A stretch of DNA of 64,000 bases from positions 186,001-250,000 of the forward strand of contig NZ_AULB01000011.1 of NCBI RefSeq assembly GCF_000425065.1. Reading direction: 5' to 3'. This document shows, piece after piece, positions 8,546-17,326 of this stretch (position 1 is its first letter; each line of letters begins with the position of its first letter). This stretch comes from Actinomadura rifamycini DSM 43936. GTDB lineage: Bacteria > Actinomycetota > Actinomycetes > Streptosporangiales > Streptosporangiaceae. Made by a program: the position numbers and the translations under genes. The notes under the pieces are model-generated. The model made no database searches, was not told where the DNA came from, and saw nothing but the letters and a program-made list of their open reading frames with translations.

Positions 8546-9724
8546 ATGGCGGACCGGCTTCGGCAGACCCACGGGCTGTCGGACGAGCAGCGGGAGATCC
8601 TCGCGACCGTGCGGGCGTTCGTCGACAAGGAGATCCTCCCCGTCGCGACCGCCCTCGAGCACGCCGACGAGTACCCGCAGGCGATCGTGGACGGCATGCG
8701 CGACCTCGGGCTGTTCGGCCTGACGATCGCCGAGGAGCACGGCGGGCTCGGGGAGTCCCTGCTGACCTACGCCCTCGTCGTCGAGGAGCTCGCGCGCGGC
8801 TGGATGAGCGTGTCGGGCGTCATCAACACCCACTTCATCGTGGCCTGGATGATCGACCGGCACGGCACCCCCGAGCAGCGGGCGCACTACCTGCCGAAGA
8901 TGGCCGCCGGCGAGATCCGGGGCGCCTTCTCCATGTCCGAGCCCGACTGCGGCTCCGACGTCTCCGCGATCCGGTCCCGCGCCGTCCCCGACGGCGACCA
9001 CCACGTCATCGACGGCCAGAAGATGTGGGTCACCAACGGCGCGTCCGCGAACCTCGTCGCCACCCTCGTCAAGACCGACCCGGACGCGGGGCACCGCGGC
9101 ATGACGACGTTCCTCGTCGACAAGACGCCCGGGTTCGGGGAGGTCGCGCCCGGCCTGACGATCCCGCGCAAGATCGAGAAGATGGGCTACAAGGGCGTCG
9201 ACACCACCGAGATGGTGTTCGACGCGCACCGGGTCCCGTCGTCCCGGATCCTCGGGGGCGAGCCCGGCCGCGGCTTCTACCAGATGATGGACGGCGTCGA
9301 GGTCGGCCGCGTGAACGTCGCGGCCCGCGGCTGCGGCGTCGCGATGCGCGCCTACGAGCTGGCCCGCGACTACGCGCGGCGCCGCGAGGCGTTCGGCCGC
9401 CCGATCGCCGAGCACCAGGCCGTCCTGTTCCGGCTCGCGGAGATGGCCACCAAGGTCGAGGCCGCCCACCAGATGGTGGTGATGGCGGCGCGGCGCAAGG
9501 ACTCGGGCGAGCGCAACGACCTCGAGGCCGGGATGGCGAAGTACCTCGCGGGCGAGTACTGCAAGGAGGTCGTGGAGGCGTCCTTCCGGATCCACGGCGG
9601 CTACGCGTACTCGAAGGAGTTCGAGATCGAGCGGCTGTACCGGGAGGCGCCCATGCTCCTCATCGGCGAGGGCACCGCCGACATCCAGAAGATGATCATC
9701 GGTCGCCGGCTGCTGGAGGACTGA
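8546..9724 (+). CDS. Acyl-CoA dehydrogenase
   Basis: A 392-residue acyl-CoA dehydrogenase. Motifs include MSEPDCGSDVSAIRSRAV, KMWVTNGASANLVATLVKT, KMGYKGVDTTEMVFD and the C-terminal GGYAYSKEFEIERLYREAP. The start is ATG 8546, after GGAGGTGAGG. An AT-rich patch at 8509-8526 just upstream may hold the promoter and a weaker copy of the module operator. It is separated by 4 bp from the CaiB gene, so they form one transcript. The substrate is probably a branched or dicarboxylic acyl-CoA supplied by the CoA-transferase (inference). Confidence 0.85.
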   Translation: MADRLRQTHGLSDEQREILATVRAFVDKEILPVATALEHADEYPQAIVDGMRDLGLFGLTIAEEHGGLGESLLTYALVVEELARGWMSVSGVINTHFIVAWMIDRHGTPEQRAHYLPKMAAGEIRGAFSMSEPDCGSDVSAIRSRAVPDGDHHVIDGQKMWVTNGASANLVATLVKTDPDAGHRGMTTFLVDKTPGFGEVAPGLTIPRKIEKMGYKGVDTTEMVFDAHRVPSSRILGGEPGRGFYQMMDGVEVGRVNVAARGCGVAMRAYELARDYARRREAFGRPIAEHQAVLFRLAEMATKVEAAHQMVVMAARRKDSGERNDLEAGMAKYLAGEYCKEVVEASFRIHGGYAYSKEFEIERLYREAPMLLIGEGTADIQKMIIGRRLLED

Positions 9725-9728
9725 GCGG

Positions 9729-11192
9729 GTGCTGCCTCTCGAGGGGATCACCGTCGTCGCGCTGGAGCAGGCCGTCGCGGCGCCGTTCGCGTCCCGGCAG
9801 CTCGCCGACCTCGGCGCCCGCGTCGTCAAGGTCGAGAAGGTGGACGGCGGCGACTTCGCCCGCGCCTACGACGCCGGCGTGCGCGGCGGGCTCGGCACCC
9901 ACTTCGCCTGGCTGAACCGCTCGAAGGAGTCGGTGGCGGTCGACCTCAAGACCGACGAGGGCCGCGCGATCCTGGACGACCTGATCGCGGGCGCCGACGT
10001 GTTCCTGCAGAACCTCGCGCCCGGCGCCGCCGACCGCCTCGGGTTCGGCGCCGCGCGGCTGCGGGAGCGCGACCCCCGGCTCATCGTCGTCGACATGTCC
10101 GGGTACGGGGCGAGCGGGCCCTACCGGGACAAGCGCGCCTACGACATGCTCGTCCAGGCCGAGGCCGGGCTGATCTCGGTCACCGGCACCCCGGAGACGC
10201 CGGTGAAGGCGGGCACCCCCGTCTCCGACATCGCCGCGGGCATGTACGCGTTCTCGGGCGCGCTCGCGGCGCTCGTCCGGCGCGGGACGACCGGGGAGGG
10301 CGCGTCGGTCGAGGTGAGCATGTTCGACGCGGTGGCCGAGTGGATGGGCCAGACGGTGTACACGACGCTCTACACGGGCGCCGTGCCGCCGCGCTCGACG
10401 CTGGGCCACCCGGTGATCGCCCCCTACGACGCGTACCCGACGGCCGACGGCGCCGACGTCGTCATCGGCGTGCAGAGCGACGCGGGCTGGGCGGCCCTCG
10501 CCACCGGCGTGCTCGGCCGCCCCGAGCTGGTGTCCGACCCCGACTACGCGACGAACATGGCGCGGGTCCGCAACCGCGCGGAGGTCGACGCGCTCGTCGC
10601 GTCCGTCACCGCGCGGCTCGGCCGGGAGGAGCTGCTGCGGCGCCTGGACGAGGCGGGCGTGCCCAACGCGACGCTGAACGACGGGCACGGCCTGGTCGCC
10701 CACCCGCAGCTCGCCGAGCGCGGCCGGTGGCGGGAGGTCGGCTCGCCGGTGGGGACGATCCGGGCGCTGCTGCCGCCGATCGCCCTCGCCGGGACCGAGC
10801 CGCGGATGGACCCGGTCCCGGCGCTCGGCGAGCACACCGACGCGGTGCTCGCCGAGCTGGGCCGCGACGCCGGGACGGTCGCCCGGCTCCGCCAAGGATC
10901 CCGAAGAACCAAAGCAGGCGATCCACCTGCTGCACGCCCGGCCGCCTGCGCCGGGACCATGCCCGATCGTGTGCGACAAGGGGTTCGCCGGGGCCGGTGC
11001 GGAGGAGGCCGCCGCCGACCTGGGCCAGGTCCTCATCCGCCCGTCCGCCAAGACGAACCCGCACCGCAGGCCGCGGTCTTCCCGGCCTGGCTGCGCCGGC
11101 GCGTCTGCGCCCTCAACGCCGCCATCTGGCACAACTGGCTGATCGGCCCCCCTGATCTCCGCTGCGCTTCGGGGAGCGGGTGGTTATCGTGA
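9729..11192 (+). CDS. CaiB/BaiF-type (family III) CoA-transferase with an abnormal C-terminal tail
   Basis: The first ~393 residues are a complete family III CoA-transferase. They have an N-terminal Rossmann fold (VVALEQAVAAPFASRQLADLGARVVKVE), Asp139 in RAYDMLVQAEAG as the expected acyl-anhydride-forming residue, and the C-terminal segment ending GTVARLRQ. It moves CoA between organic acids and should activate the acid used by the flanking dehydrogenases and hydratase. From about 10900 the frame runs on for ~95 residues of low-complexity sequence into a transposase remnant, instead of stopping near residue 395. The natural stop seems to have been lost through an insertion. The tail is probably non-functional but tolerated. 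GTG 9729 is 4 bp after the dehydrogenase stop. Confidence 0.8.
   Translation: MLPLEGITVVALEQAVAAPFASRQLADLGARVVKVEKVDGGDFARAYDAGVRGGLGTHFAWLNRSKESVAVDLKTDEGRAILDDLIAGADVFLQNLAPGAADRLGFGAARLRERDPRLIVVDMSGYGASGPYRDKRAYDMLVQAEAGLISVTGTPETPVKAGTPVSDIAAGMYAFSGALAALVRRGTTGEGASVEVSMFDAVAEWMGQTVYTTLYTGAVPPRSTLGHPVIAPYDAYPTADGADVVIGVQSDAGWAALATGVLGRPELVSDPDYATNMARVRNRAEVDALVASVTARLGREELLRRLDEAGVPNATLNDGHGLVAHPQLAERGRWREVGSPVGTIRALLPPIALAGTEPRMDPVPALGEHTDAVLAELGRDAGTVARLRQGSRRTKAGDPPAARPAACAGTMPDRVRQGVRRGRCGGGRRRPGPGPHPPVRQDEPAPQAAVFPAWLRRRVCALNAAIWHNWLIGPPDLRCASGSGWLS
10895..11160 (+). pseudogene. Degenerate transposase remnant (DDE type, IS982/IS4-like)
   Basis: Translation in one frame gives IVCDKGFAGAGAEEAAADLG followed by VLIRPSAKTNP. 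This resembles the segment around the second catalytic Asp of actinobacterial DDE transposases. In another frame, the one used by the CaiB tail, it gives WLRRRVCALNAAIWHNWLIG, matching the usual transposase C-terminus (LLALNAAIWHNW). The two pieces are out of frame and the intervening ~70 residues are missing, so this is a deleted remnant. No terminal inverted repeats were found. The exact family is uncertain. Confidence 0.6.
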
Positions 11193-11196
11193 CTGC

Positions 11197-12051
11197 ATGC
11201 CCGAGACGTCCTCCGGCGGTGACCGCCGCCGCGCCGAACTGCGCGACTTCCTGCGCACCCGCCGCGCCCGGGTGACGCCCGCCGACGTCGGGATGCCGTC
11301 CGGCGGGCGGCGCCGCACCCCCGGCCTGCGCCGCGAGGAGGTCGCGGTGCTCGCGGGCGTCGGGGTGTCCTGGTACACGTGGCTGGAGCAGGGCCGCGAC
11401 ATCAAGGTGTCCGGGGACGTCCTCGACGCGGTCGCCCGCGCCCTGCGGCTGGACCGCGCCGAGCGCGAGCACCTCTACCTGCTCGCCGGCCTGAACCCGC
11501 CGCGCGCCGCCGCCGGCCCCGCCGTCCCGGTGACCCCGGAGCTGCGGCGGCTGCTGGACGCGTGGTCGCCGCGCCCGGCGTACATCCGCGGGCGGCACTG
11601 GGACCTCGTCGCGATCAACGACGCGGCCCGCGAGGTGTTCGGGTACGGCGACACCGACCACAACTGCCTGGTCACCTTCTTCACCAGCATGCGCTACCGG
11701 CGGCAGCACCTGCACTGGGAGGCGGCGGCCCCGGGCGTGGTGGGCCGGTTCCGCGCCGACGCCGCCCGCCATCCCGACGACCCCGAGTTCGCCCGGATCG
11801 TCGCCGACCTCGGCACGGTCAGCCCGGAGTTCGCCGAGCTGTGGGCGCGGCACGAGGTGAGCACGGGGGCGCAGGCGGTCAAGGCCGTCCTGCACCCGGA
11901 GGCGGGGGAGCTGGTGTTCGAGTCGACGCTGCTGCCGCTGGCGGACCGGCCCGGCCAGGACCTGGTGCTCCACAACCCCCGGCCGGGGACCGGCACCGAG
12001 GAGCGCCTCGAACGGCTCATGGCCCGGCGGCGCCTGGCCGCCGCGAGCTGA
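11197..12051 (+). CDS. XRE-family regulator with MmyB-type ligand domain
   Basis: A 284-residue protein. An N-terminal HTH spans about 12-95 (RRTPGLRREEVAVLAGVGVSWYTWLEQGRD). The C-terminal PAS-like MmyB domain (RPAYIRGRHWDLVAINDAAREVFGY) in this family binds small fatty-acid-like ligands. Members usually act on a neighbouring dehydrogenase gene, and the SDR 80 bp downstream on the same strand fits that. It starts shortly after the transposase remnant. Confidence 0.8.
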   Translation: MPETSSGGDRRRAELRDFLRTRRARVTPADVGMPSGGRRRTPGLRREEVAVLAGVGVSWYTWLEQGRDIKVSGDVLDAVARALRLDRAEREHLYLLAGLNPPRAAAGPAVPVTPELRRLLDAWSPRPAYIRGRHWDLVAINDAAREVFGYGDTDHNCLVTFFTSMRYRRQHLHWEAAAPGVVGRFRADAARHPDDPEFARIVADLGTVSPEFAELWARHEVSTGAQAVKAVLHPEAGELVFESTLLPLADRPGQDLVLHNPRPGTGTEERLERLMARRRLAAAS

Positions 12052-12131
12052 GGCGGGCCGAGGGTGGTGGTGCCACACCCACGATAAGCGGACTCTGCCG
12101 CGTTCCCCGGGGCCCCGGCAGCATCGTCGGC

Positions 12132-12902
12132 ATGACGAACGACTCACGTTTCGACGGCAAGGTCGCGCTCATCACGGGCGGGACGAGCGGCATGGGCCTG
12201 GCGGCCGCGCGGCGGCTGCTGGAGGAGGGGGCGCGGGTGGTCGTGACCGGCCGCGACCAGGGCAGGCTGGACGCGGCGGCCAAGGAGCTGGACGGCGCCG
12301 CACCGGGCGCGGGGGAGCGGGTCCTCGCGGTCCGCGCCGACGCCGCGAGCCTCACCGACCTGGACGCGCTGATGGACGCCGTCCGCGACCGCCACGGACG
12401 CCTGGACGTGCTGTTCGCCAACGCGGGGGTCGGCGCGTTCGGCCCGACCGCGGACGTCACCGAGGCCGAATTCGACCGCACCGTGGACGTCAACTTCAAG
12501 GGCGTCTACTTCACGATCCAGAAGGCGCTGCCGCTGCTGGCGGCCGACGCCTCGATCGTCATCAACGCGTCCTGGACGCTGCACCGGGGACTGCCGACCG
12601 CGTCCCTGTACTCGGCGACGAAGGCCGCGGTGCAGAGCCTGGTCCGCACCCTCGCCGCCGAACTCGGGCCGCGCGGAATCCGGATCAACGCGGTCAGCCC
12701 GGGGTACATCGACACTCCGATGTTCCGCGCCGCCATCCCCGCCGACGAGGTGGAGGGCACCCGCGCGCAGGTGGCGTCCGGGCGGATCGGCACGTCCGAG
12801 GAGGTCGCGGGCGCCGTGGCGTTCCTCGCGTCGGCGGACGCCGCGTACGTCAACGGCCAGGACCTGATCGTGGACGGCGGCCTCGTCGGGGCCGTCGCGT
12901 GA
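12132..12902 (+). CDS. Short-chain dehydrogenase/reductase
   Basis: A 256-residue classical SDR. It has TGGTSGMGLA at the nucleotide site, an NAG motif (LFANAGVG), the catalytic Tyr/Lys pair in SLYSATKAAV, and a usual Ser position in INASWTLHRG. The C-terminal DGG ending is typical. A probable NAD(P)H-dependent oxidoreductase of unknown substrate. It follows the XRE/MmyB regulator, and such pairs are often functionally linked. It precedes an aldo-keto reductase by 33 bp. Confidence 0.8.
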   Translation: MTNDSRFDGKVALITGGTSGMGLAAARRLLEEGARVVVTGRDQGRLDAAAKELDGAAPGAGERVLAVRADAASLTDLDALMDAVRDRHGRLDVLFANAGVGAFGPTADVTEAEFDRTVDVNFKGVYFTIQKALPLLAADASIVINASWTLHRGLPTASLYSATKAAVQSLVRTLAAELGPRGIRINAVSPGYIDTPMFRAAIPADEVEGTRAQVASGRIGTSEEVAGAVAFLASADAAYVNGQDLIVDGGLVGAVA

Positions 12903-12935
12903 CGGTCGTCCCGTAGAGCACGAAGAGGAGAGCAC

Positions 12936-13943
12936 ATGAGGAAGCGCGAGTTCGCGGGCACCCCCGTCGGCGCCGTCGGGCTGGGCTGCATGGGGATGAG
13001 CTGGGCGTACGCCGAGTCCGAGCGGGACGACGACGCGTCCGCGGCGCTGATCCGCGAGGCGCTCGATCTCGGGGTCACGTTCCTCGACACCGCCCAGCCG
13101 TACGGCGACGGGCACAACGAGACGCTCGTCGGCCGCGCGCTGGCGGGGCGGCGGGACGAGGCGGTGCTGGCCACCAAGACCGGGCTGGTCGTCGAGGACC
13201 TCGCGTCCCGGCGGATCGTCCGCCGGGGGACCCCCGAGCACGTCGCGTCGTCCGCCGAGGACAGCCTGCGCCGCCTCGGCACCGACGTCATCGACCTGTA
13301 CTACCTGCACCGCGTCGACCCGGAGGTGCCGCTGGCCGACACCTGGGGCGCGATGGCGGAGCTGGTCGCCGCGGGCAAGGTCCGGCACCTGGGCCTGTCG
13401 GAGGTGACGGTCGCGCAGGCGGCGGAGGCCCACGCGATCCACCCCGTCGCGGCGGTCCAGTCCGAGCTGTCGCTGTGGACGCGCGACGCGCTCGGCGTCC
13501 CCGGCGGCGCCGCGGGCGGCGCGAGCGACGGCGTCGCGGGCGCGGGCGACGCCGGCGACGTCGTCGGCTGGTGCGCCGCCAACGGCGCCGCGTTCGTCCC
13601 GTTCTCCCCGCTCGGCCGCGGCTTCCTGACCGGGACGGTCACCGCCGCGGACTTCGAGGAGACCGACTTCCGCGCCGCCAACCCGCGCTTCCAGGAGGAG
13701 GCGCTGCGGGCGAACCTGCGGATCGTCGACGCCGTCCGGGAGGTCGCGGCGCGGCACGGCGCCACGCCCGCGCAGGTCGCGATCGCGTGGACGCTGGCGC
13801 AGGGCGACCACGTGATCCCGATCCCGGGCACGAAGAAGACCCGCTACCTGCGCGACAACGCGGGCGCGGCCGGCCTCGACCTCACCGCCGCGGACCTGGC
13901 GGACCTCGACGCGCTGCCGTCCGCGGTGGGCGGCCGGTACTGA
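12936..13943 (+). CDS. Aldo/keto reductase
   Basis: A 335-residue NADP-dependent (beta/alpha)8 reductase. The catalytic tetrad is visible: Asp in FLDTAQPYGDG, Tyr in the same loop, Lys in VLATKTGLV, and His in DLYYLHRVDPEVP. The NADP-binding end is IPIPGTKKTRYLRDNAGA. A Gly/Ala/Asp-rich insertion (about 188-208) is unusual and low complexity. GAAGAGGAG provides the Shine-Dalgarno. It is probably co-transcribed with the SDR upstream. Substrate unknown. Confidence 0.85.
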   Translation: MRKREFAGTPVGAVGLGCMGMSWAYAESERDDDASAALIREALDLGVTFLDTAQPYGDGHNETLVGRALAGRRDEAVLATKTGLVVEDLASRRIVRRGTPEHVASSAEDSLRRLGTDVIDLYYLHRVDPEVPLADTWGAMAELVAAGKVRHLGLSEVTVAQAAEAHAIHPVAAVQSELSLWTRDALGVPGGAAGGASDGVAGAGDAGDVVGWCAANGAAFVPFSPLGRGFLTGTVTAADFEETDFRAANPRFQEEALRANLRIVDAVREVAARHGATPAQVAIAWTLAQGDHVIPIPGTKKTRYLRDNAGAAGLDLTAADLADLDALPSAVGGRY

Positions 13944-14014
13944 GCGGCGGGCAGGCCGGGCGGGGGCGGTTCCGGGCGCCCGCCCGCGGTGAGCGGGTGC
14001 CGTACGCTCGGGCG

Positions 14015-14638
14015 ATGCCCCGACCGCGCTCGCTCACCCCGGACCGGGTCGCCGCCGCGGCCCTCGCCGTCATCGACCGGGACGGCCTCGCCGCCCTGTC
14101 GATGCGGGCCGCGGCGAAGGAGCTCGGGATGAGCACGATGGCGCTCTACCGGTACGTGCGCGACCGCGAGGAGCTGGAACGCCTCGTCGTCGAGCTGGTG
14201 CTCGGCGCGGTCGACCCCGCGCCGCCGCCTCCCGGCCCGTGGCGCGGCCGGGTCGAGGAGATGGCGCGGCGGGTGCGGGACGCGGTCGGCGCGCACCCCG
14301 GCACCGTTCCGCTGACGCTCGTCCACCGGCACCGCTCCGCGGGCGTGCTGCGCTGGTCGGAGACCGTGCTCGGGATCCTCGCCGAAGCGGGACTGGAGGG
14401 GCGCGCGCGGGCCGTCGCGCTGCGCGCCCTGCTCGCCTACGTGATCGGCGCGGTGCAGATGGAGCACCTCGGCCCGCTGTCGGGGGAGGGGACGGCCGCC
14501 ATGGCGGAGCTGCCGCCGGACGAGTTCCCCCGCATGGCCGAGACCGCGCGGCACGCCCGCACCATCGCCCCCGACGAGGAGTTCCGCCGGGGCCTGGCGG
14601 CCGTGCTGCGCGGTCTCCGCGCGGACGGCGACCCCTAG
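14015..14638 (+). CDS. TetR-family regulator
   Basis: A 207-residue regulator. The HTH lies at about 10-55 (VAAAALAVIDRDGLAALSMRAAAKELGMSTMALYRYV, abbreviated). It has a TetR_C-type helical domain. The HTH resembles the tetracycline-repressor subgroup in which YRYV replaces YYHF. It follows the aldo/keto reductase on the same strand. Its stop codon overlaps the ipdC stop on the other strand (CTAG, 14635-14638), so the two transcripts converge with no spacer. Confidence 0.8.
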   Translation: MPRPRSLTPDRVAAAALAVIDRDGLAALSMRAAAKELGMSTMALYRYVRDREELERLVVELVLGAVDPAPPPPGPWRGRVEEMARRVRDAVGAHPGTVPLTLVHRHRSAGVLRWSETVLGILAEAGLEGRARAVALRALLAYVIGAVQMEHLGPLSGEGTAAMAELPPDEFPRMAETARHARTIAPDEEFRRGLAAVLRGLRADGDP

Positions 14639-15705
14639 CGCACCAGGAGGCCCTGCTGGGCGGCGATCCGCTCCGCGGCCTGCGCCACGATCGCGCCGAT
14701 CAGCTCCGCGCAGCTCGGCAGGTCGTCGATCACGCCCACGACCTGCCCGGACGCCATGACGCCGAGATCGGGACGGCCGTCCACCATCGCCGCCTTCAGC
14801 AGCATCGGCGTGTTGGCGGCCATCAGCACCTGCGACCAGGACAGGTCCTTGCCGTGCTTCATCGCCTTCCCGTCGGCGACCATCTCCCGCCACGACATCC
14901 CGGACAGCTTCTTGAACCGGGCGCCGTTGCGCAGCGCCCGCAGCAGCCCGCCGACCCGGCCGGACGACTCCAGGCCGTCCACGAGCTCGCTGCGCAGCAC
15001 CCGGTGCGGCATCCCGTCGACCTGCCGGGTCACCACGGTCTCGCCGGTCTCCAGGTACACCTGCTTGACCGCGTCGGGCACCGAGCTGTCGGAGGTCAGC
15101 AGGAACCGGGTGCCCATCGCCACGCCCGCGGCGCCGTACGACAGCGCCGCCGCGAGGCCGCGGCCGTCGAAGAACCCGCCCGCCGCGATCACCGGGATGT
15201 CGACGGCGTCCACGACCTGCGGGAGCAGCAGCGTCGTCGCGACGGCGCCGGTGTGCCCGCCGCCCTCGCCGCCCTGCACCAGGACGGCGTCCGCGCCCCA
15301 GCCGGCGACCTTCTCCGCGTGCCGCCGCGCGCCCACCGACGGGATCACCACGAGCCCGGCGTCCTTGAGCTTGGCGATCAGCTCCTTCTTCGGGGCGAGC
15401 GCGAACGAGGCGACCTTCACCCCCTCTTTGATGAGGAGGTCGATGCGGTCGCCCGCGTCGCCCGCGTCCGCCCGCAGGTTGACGCCGAACGGCGCGTCCG
15501 TCCGGTCCTTGACCTCGCCGATCGCCGTCGCGAGCTGGTCGAGCGTCATCGTCGCGGACGCGAGGATCCCGAGGCCGCCCGCGTTCGCGACCGCCGTCAC
15601 CAGGCGCGGCCCGGCCACCCAGCCCATGCCGGTCTGGACGACCGGGTGCCGCACCCCGGTGAGCCGGGTCAGCGGGGTGTCGAGCACCTGCCCGGTCCCG
15701 GTCAC
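14635..15705 (-). CDS. ipdC: IpdC, nitronate-monooxygenase-like flavoprotein of HIP degradation
   Basis: A 356-residue FMN-dependent TIM-barrel protein of the nitronate monooxygenase/2-nitropropane dioxygenase superfamily. It has the GGEGGGHTG phosphate loop, IPVIAAGGFFDGRGLAAALSYGA and GVAMGTRFLLT. In the cholesterol pathway IpdC is a flavin hydroxyacyl-CoA oxidoreductase acting on the HIC-CoA stage before ring D opening, not a nitronate detoxifier. Context and length identify it with Rv3553. GTG 15705 overlaps the ipdB stop by 4 nt (GTGA). Confidence 0.88.
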   Translation of the reverse strand: MTGTGQVLDTPLTRLTGVRHPVVQTGMGWVAGPRLVTAVANAGGLGILASATMTLDQLATAIGEVKDRTDAPFGVNLRADAGDAGDRIDLLIKEGVKVASFALAPKKELIAKLKDAGLVVIPSVGARRHAEKVAGWGADAVLVQGGEGGGHTGAVATTLLLPQVVDAVDIPVIAAGGFFDGRGLAAALSYGAAGVAMGTRFLLTSDSSVPDAVKQVYLETGETVVTRQVDGMPHRVLRSELVDGLESSGRVGGLLRALRNGARFKKLSGMSWREMVADGKAMKHGKDLSWSQVLMAANTPMLLKAAMVDGRPDLGVMASGQVVGVIDDLPSCAELIGAIVAQAAERIAAQQGLLVR

Positions 15706-16469
15706 GACGGGACCTCGCGCTCGCGCAGCCCCTTCGGGTCGAGGACGTCGCGCATGACGCGCAGCTCCTCGGCGTCCGGGAGCCGCGTCTCGGGGACGCC
15801 GTCCGGCACGACCAGCTCGAACCCGGTCGCGGCGACGACGTCGTCGACGGCCACCCCCGGGTGCACCGAGCGGAGCCGCATGCGGCGGTCGGGGGTGTCG
15901 AAGTCGAGCACGGCCAGGTTCGTCACGACCGCGCGGATCTCGTGCGCGCCGCGGTCCCAGCCGACGCCGCTGACCATGTCGACCCGCTCGGTGAACACGC
16001 GCGTCGAGTGCTTGGGCACCCAGTAGCTCGTCGTGTTGAGCAGCGTGTTGCCCGGCCCGCCGCGGACGCCGAGGAGCTGCCGGGAGGGGCGCTCCCAGTC
16101 GCCGATGCACGAGATGTTGGTGTTGCCGTACCGGTCGATCTGGCTCGGGCCCATGACCACGTGGCGCCGCCCGTTCAGCACCAGCCACAGGTGGTCGCGG
16201 AACGGCAGCCAGCCCTCGACGACGTCCGCGGGCGCGCCCAGCGGGAGCGGGTCCGCGCTCAGCGACGGTCCGCCGTCGGTCGTCAGCAGGTCCGGTTCGA
16301 ACGTCGACCGCGCCAGCCGGGAGCCCAGCATCGGCACGAACCCGGCGACCGCCGCCGCCACGATCTCCCCGTCGCCGCGGAACAGCTCCGCGCACGCGAC
16401 CGCGCAGACCTCCGCCCGCGTCGCGTCCGTCGCCGCGTCCGTCGTCGCGGCCGTCTCGTTGGTCGCCAT
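15702..16469 (-). CDS. ipdB: IpdB, beta subunit of the ring-C-opening hydrolase (CoA-transferase fold)
   Basis: A 255-residue member of the class I CoA-transferase beta family. RAEVCAVACAELFRGDGEI near the N-terminus, GRRHVVMGPSQIDRYGNTNIS in the middle and PGNTLLNTTSYWV are the same as or close to mycobacterial IpdB. IpdAB does not transfer CoA; it hydrolytically opens steroid ring C of COCHEA-CoA. The first ~20 residues are Ala/Thr-rich. The ATG overlaps the ipdA stop by one base (TGATG); a GTG one codon earlier is also possible. Confidence 0.9.
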   Translation of the reverse strand: MATNETAATTDAATDATRAEVCAVACAELFRGDGEIVAAAVAGFVPMLGSRLARSTFEPDLLTTDGGPSLSADPLPLGAPADVVEGWLPFRDHLWLVLNGRRHVVMGPSQIDRYGNTNISCIGDWERPSRQLLGVRGGPGNTLLNTTSYWVPKHSTRVFTERVDMVSGVGWDRGAHEIRAVVTNLAVLDFDTPDRRMRLRSVHPGVAVDDVVAATGFELVVPDGVPETRLPDAEELRVMRDVLDPKGLREREVPS

Positions 16470-17326
16470 CACTTCTCCTCCCGCCAGGCCCGGACGGCGT
16501 CCTGGTACGCGGCCTCGTCACCGGACAGGAAGCGGTCGCGGAACGCGGCCCACTGCTCCGGATCGGCCGCCGCCTTCGCGTACAGCTTCTGGAACGCCTC
16601 GTCCCGCCCGTGGTCGGGCGCGCAGTCGGTGAAGTGCGCCCCGTTCGGCGTCTCCACCACCCCCGCCACCTGCGACCGGCTGATCAGCAGCGACTGCGGC
16701 GGGCCCTCCTTGGCGAAGTCCGCGGTGTCGACGAGCCGCTCGCACGACACGTACGTCCGGTCCGCGGCCTTGGCGAACAGGTCGTCCATGTAGGGGTCGG
16801 GGCCGAGGTACTGGGCGTTGCCGCGGGCGTCGGCGCGGTTCAGGTGGACGAGCGCCGCGTCCATCCGCAGGGCCGGGACGGCGACGAGCTCGGTGCCGTC
16901 CTCGTAGGGCGACCGGACGGTCCGCAGCTCCGGGTTGACCTTCATGACGTCCGAGCCGAGGCCGACCGGGGTGGGCAGGAACGGCAGGCGGTGCGCCGCC
17001 GCGTACAGCCCGAACATGAACATGCCCTCGTCGTACTCGGTCAGCTCGATCGCGCCGGTCTGGCGCGCGTGCCGGAAGTGCGGCTCGAGCGGGACGGAGT
17101 CCATCGTCACGAACGCGGTGACGAGGCGCCGCACCTTCCCGGCGGCGCACAGCAGCCCGACGTCCGGGCCGCCGTACGTCACGACGGTGAGGTCGGTCAG
17201 GGACGACCGGCAGATCGCGCGGACGAGCGCCATCGGCTTGCGCCGCGACCCCCAGCCGCCGATGCCGAGCGTCATGCCGCTCTCCAGCGACCCGACGATC
17301 TCCTCGACCGTGGTCACCTTGCTCAT
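16469..17326 (-). CDS. ipdA: IpdA, alpha subunit of the ring-C-opening hydrolase
   Basis: A 285-residue class I CoA-transferase alpha-family protein. GIGGWGSRRKPMALVRAI, VVTYGGPDVGLLCAAGKVRR and YLGPDPYMDDLFAKAADR align from memory with IpdA of M. tuberculosis. It forms a heterocomplex with IpdB that hydrolyses the carbon ring of COCHEA-CoA. The acidic stretch ELTEYDEGMF lies where the mycobacterial active-site Glu is expected. ATG 17326 overlaps the echA20 stop (ATGA), ensuring coupled synthesis. Confidence 0.9.
   Translation of the reverse strand: MSKVTTVEEIVGSLESGMTLGIGGWGSRRKPMALVRAICRSSLTDLTVVTYGGPDVGLLCAAGKVRRLVTAFVTMDSVPLEPHFRHARQTGAIELTEYDEGMFMFGLYAAAHRLPFLPTPVGLGSDVMKVNPELRTVRSPYEDGTELVAVPALRMDAALVHLNRADARGNAQYLGPDPYMDDLFAKAADRTYVSCERLVDTADFAKEGPPQSLLISRSQVAGVVETPNGAHFTDCAPDHGRDEAFQKLYAKAAADPEQWAAFRDRFLSGDEAAYQDAVRAWREEK

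Noticed and set aside
14635..15705. Naming the flavoprotein a nitronate monooxygenase
   Set aside because: That is the superfamily name. The operon with ipdA, ipdB and echA20 identifies it as IpdC.
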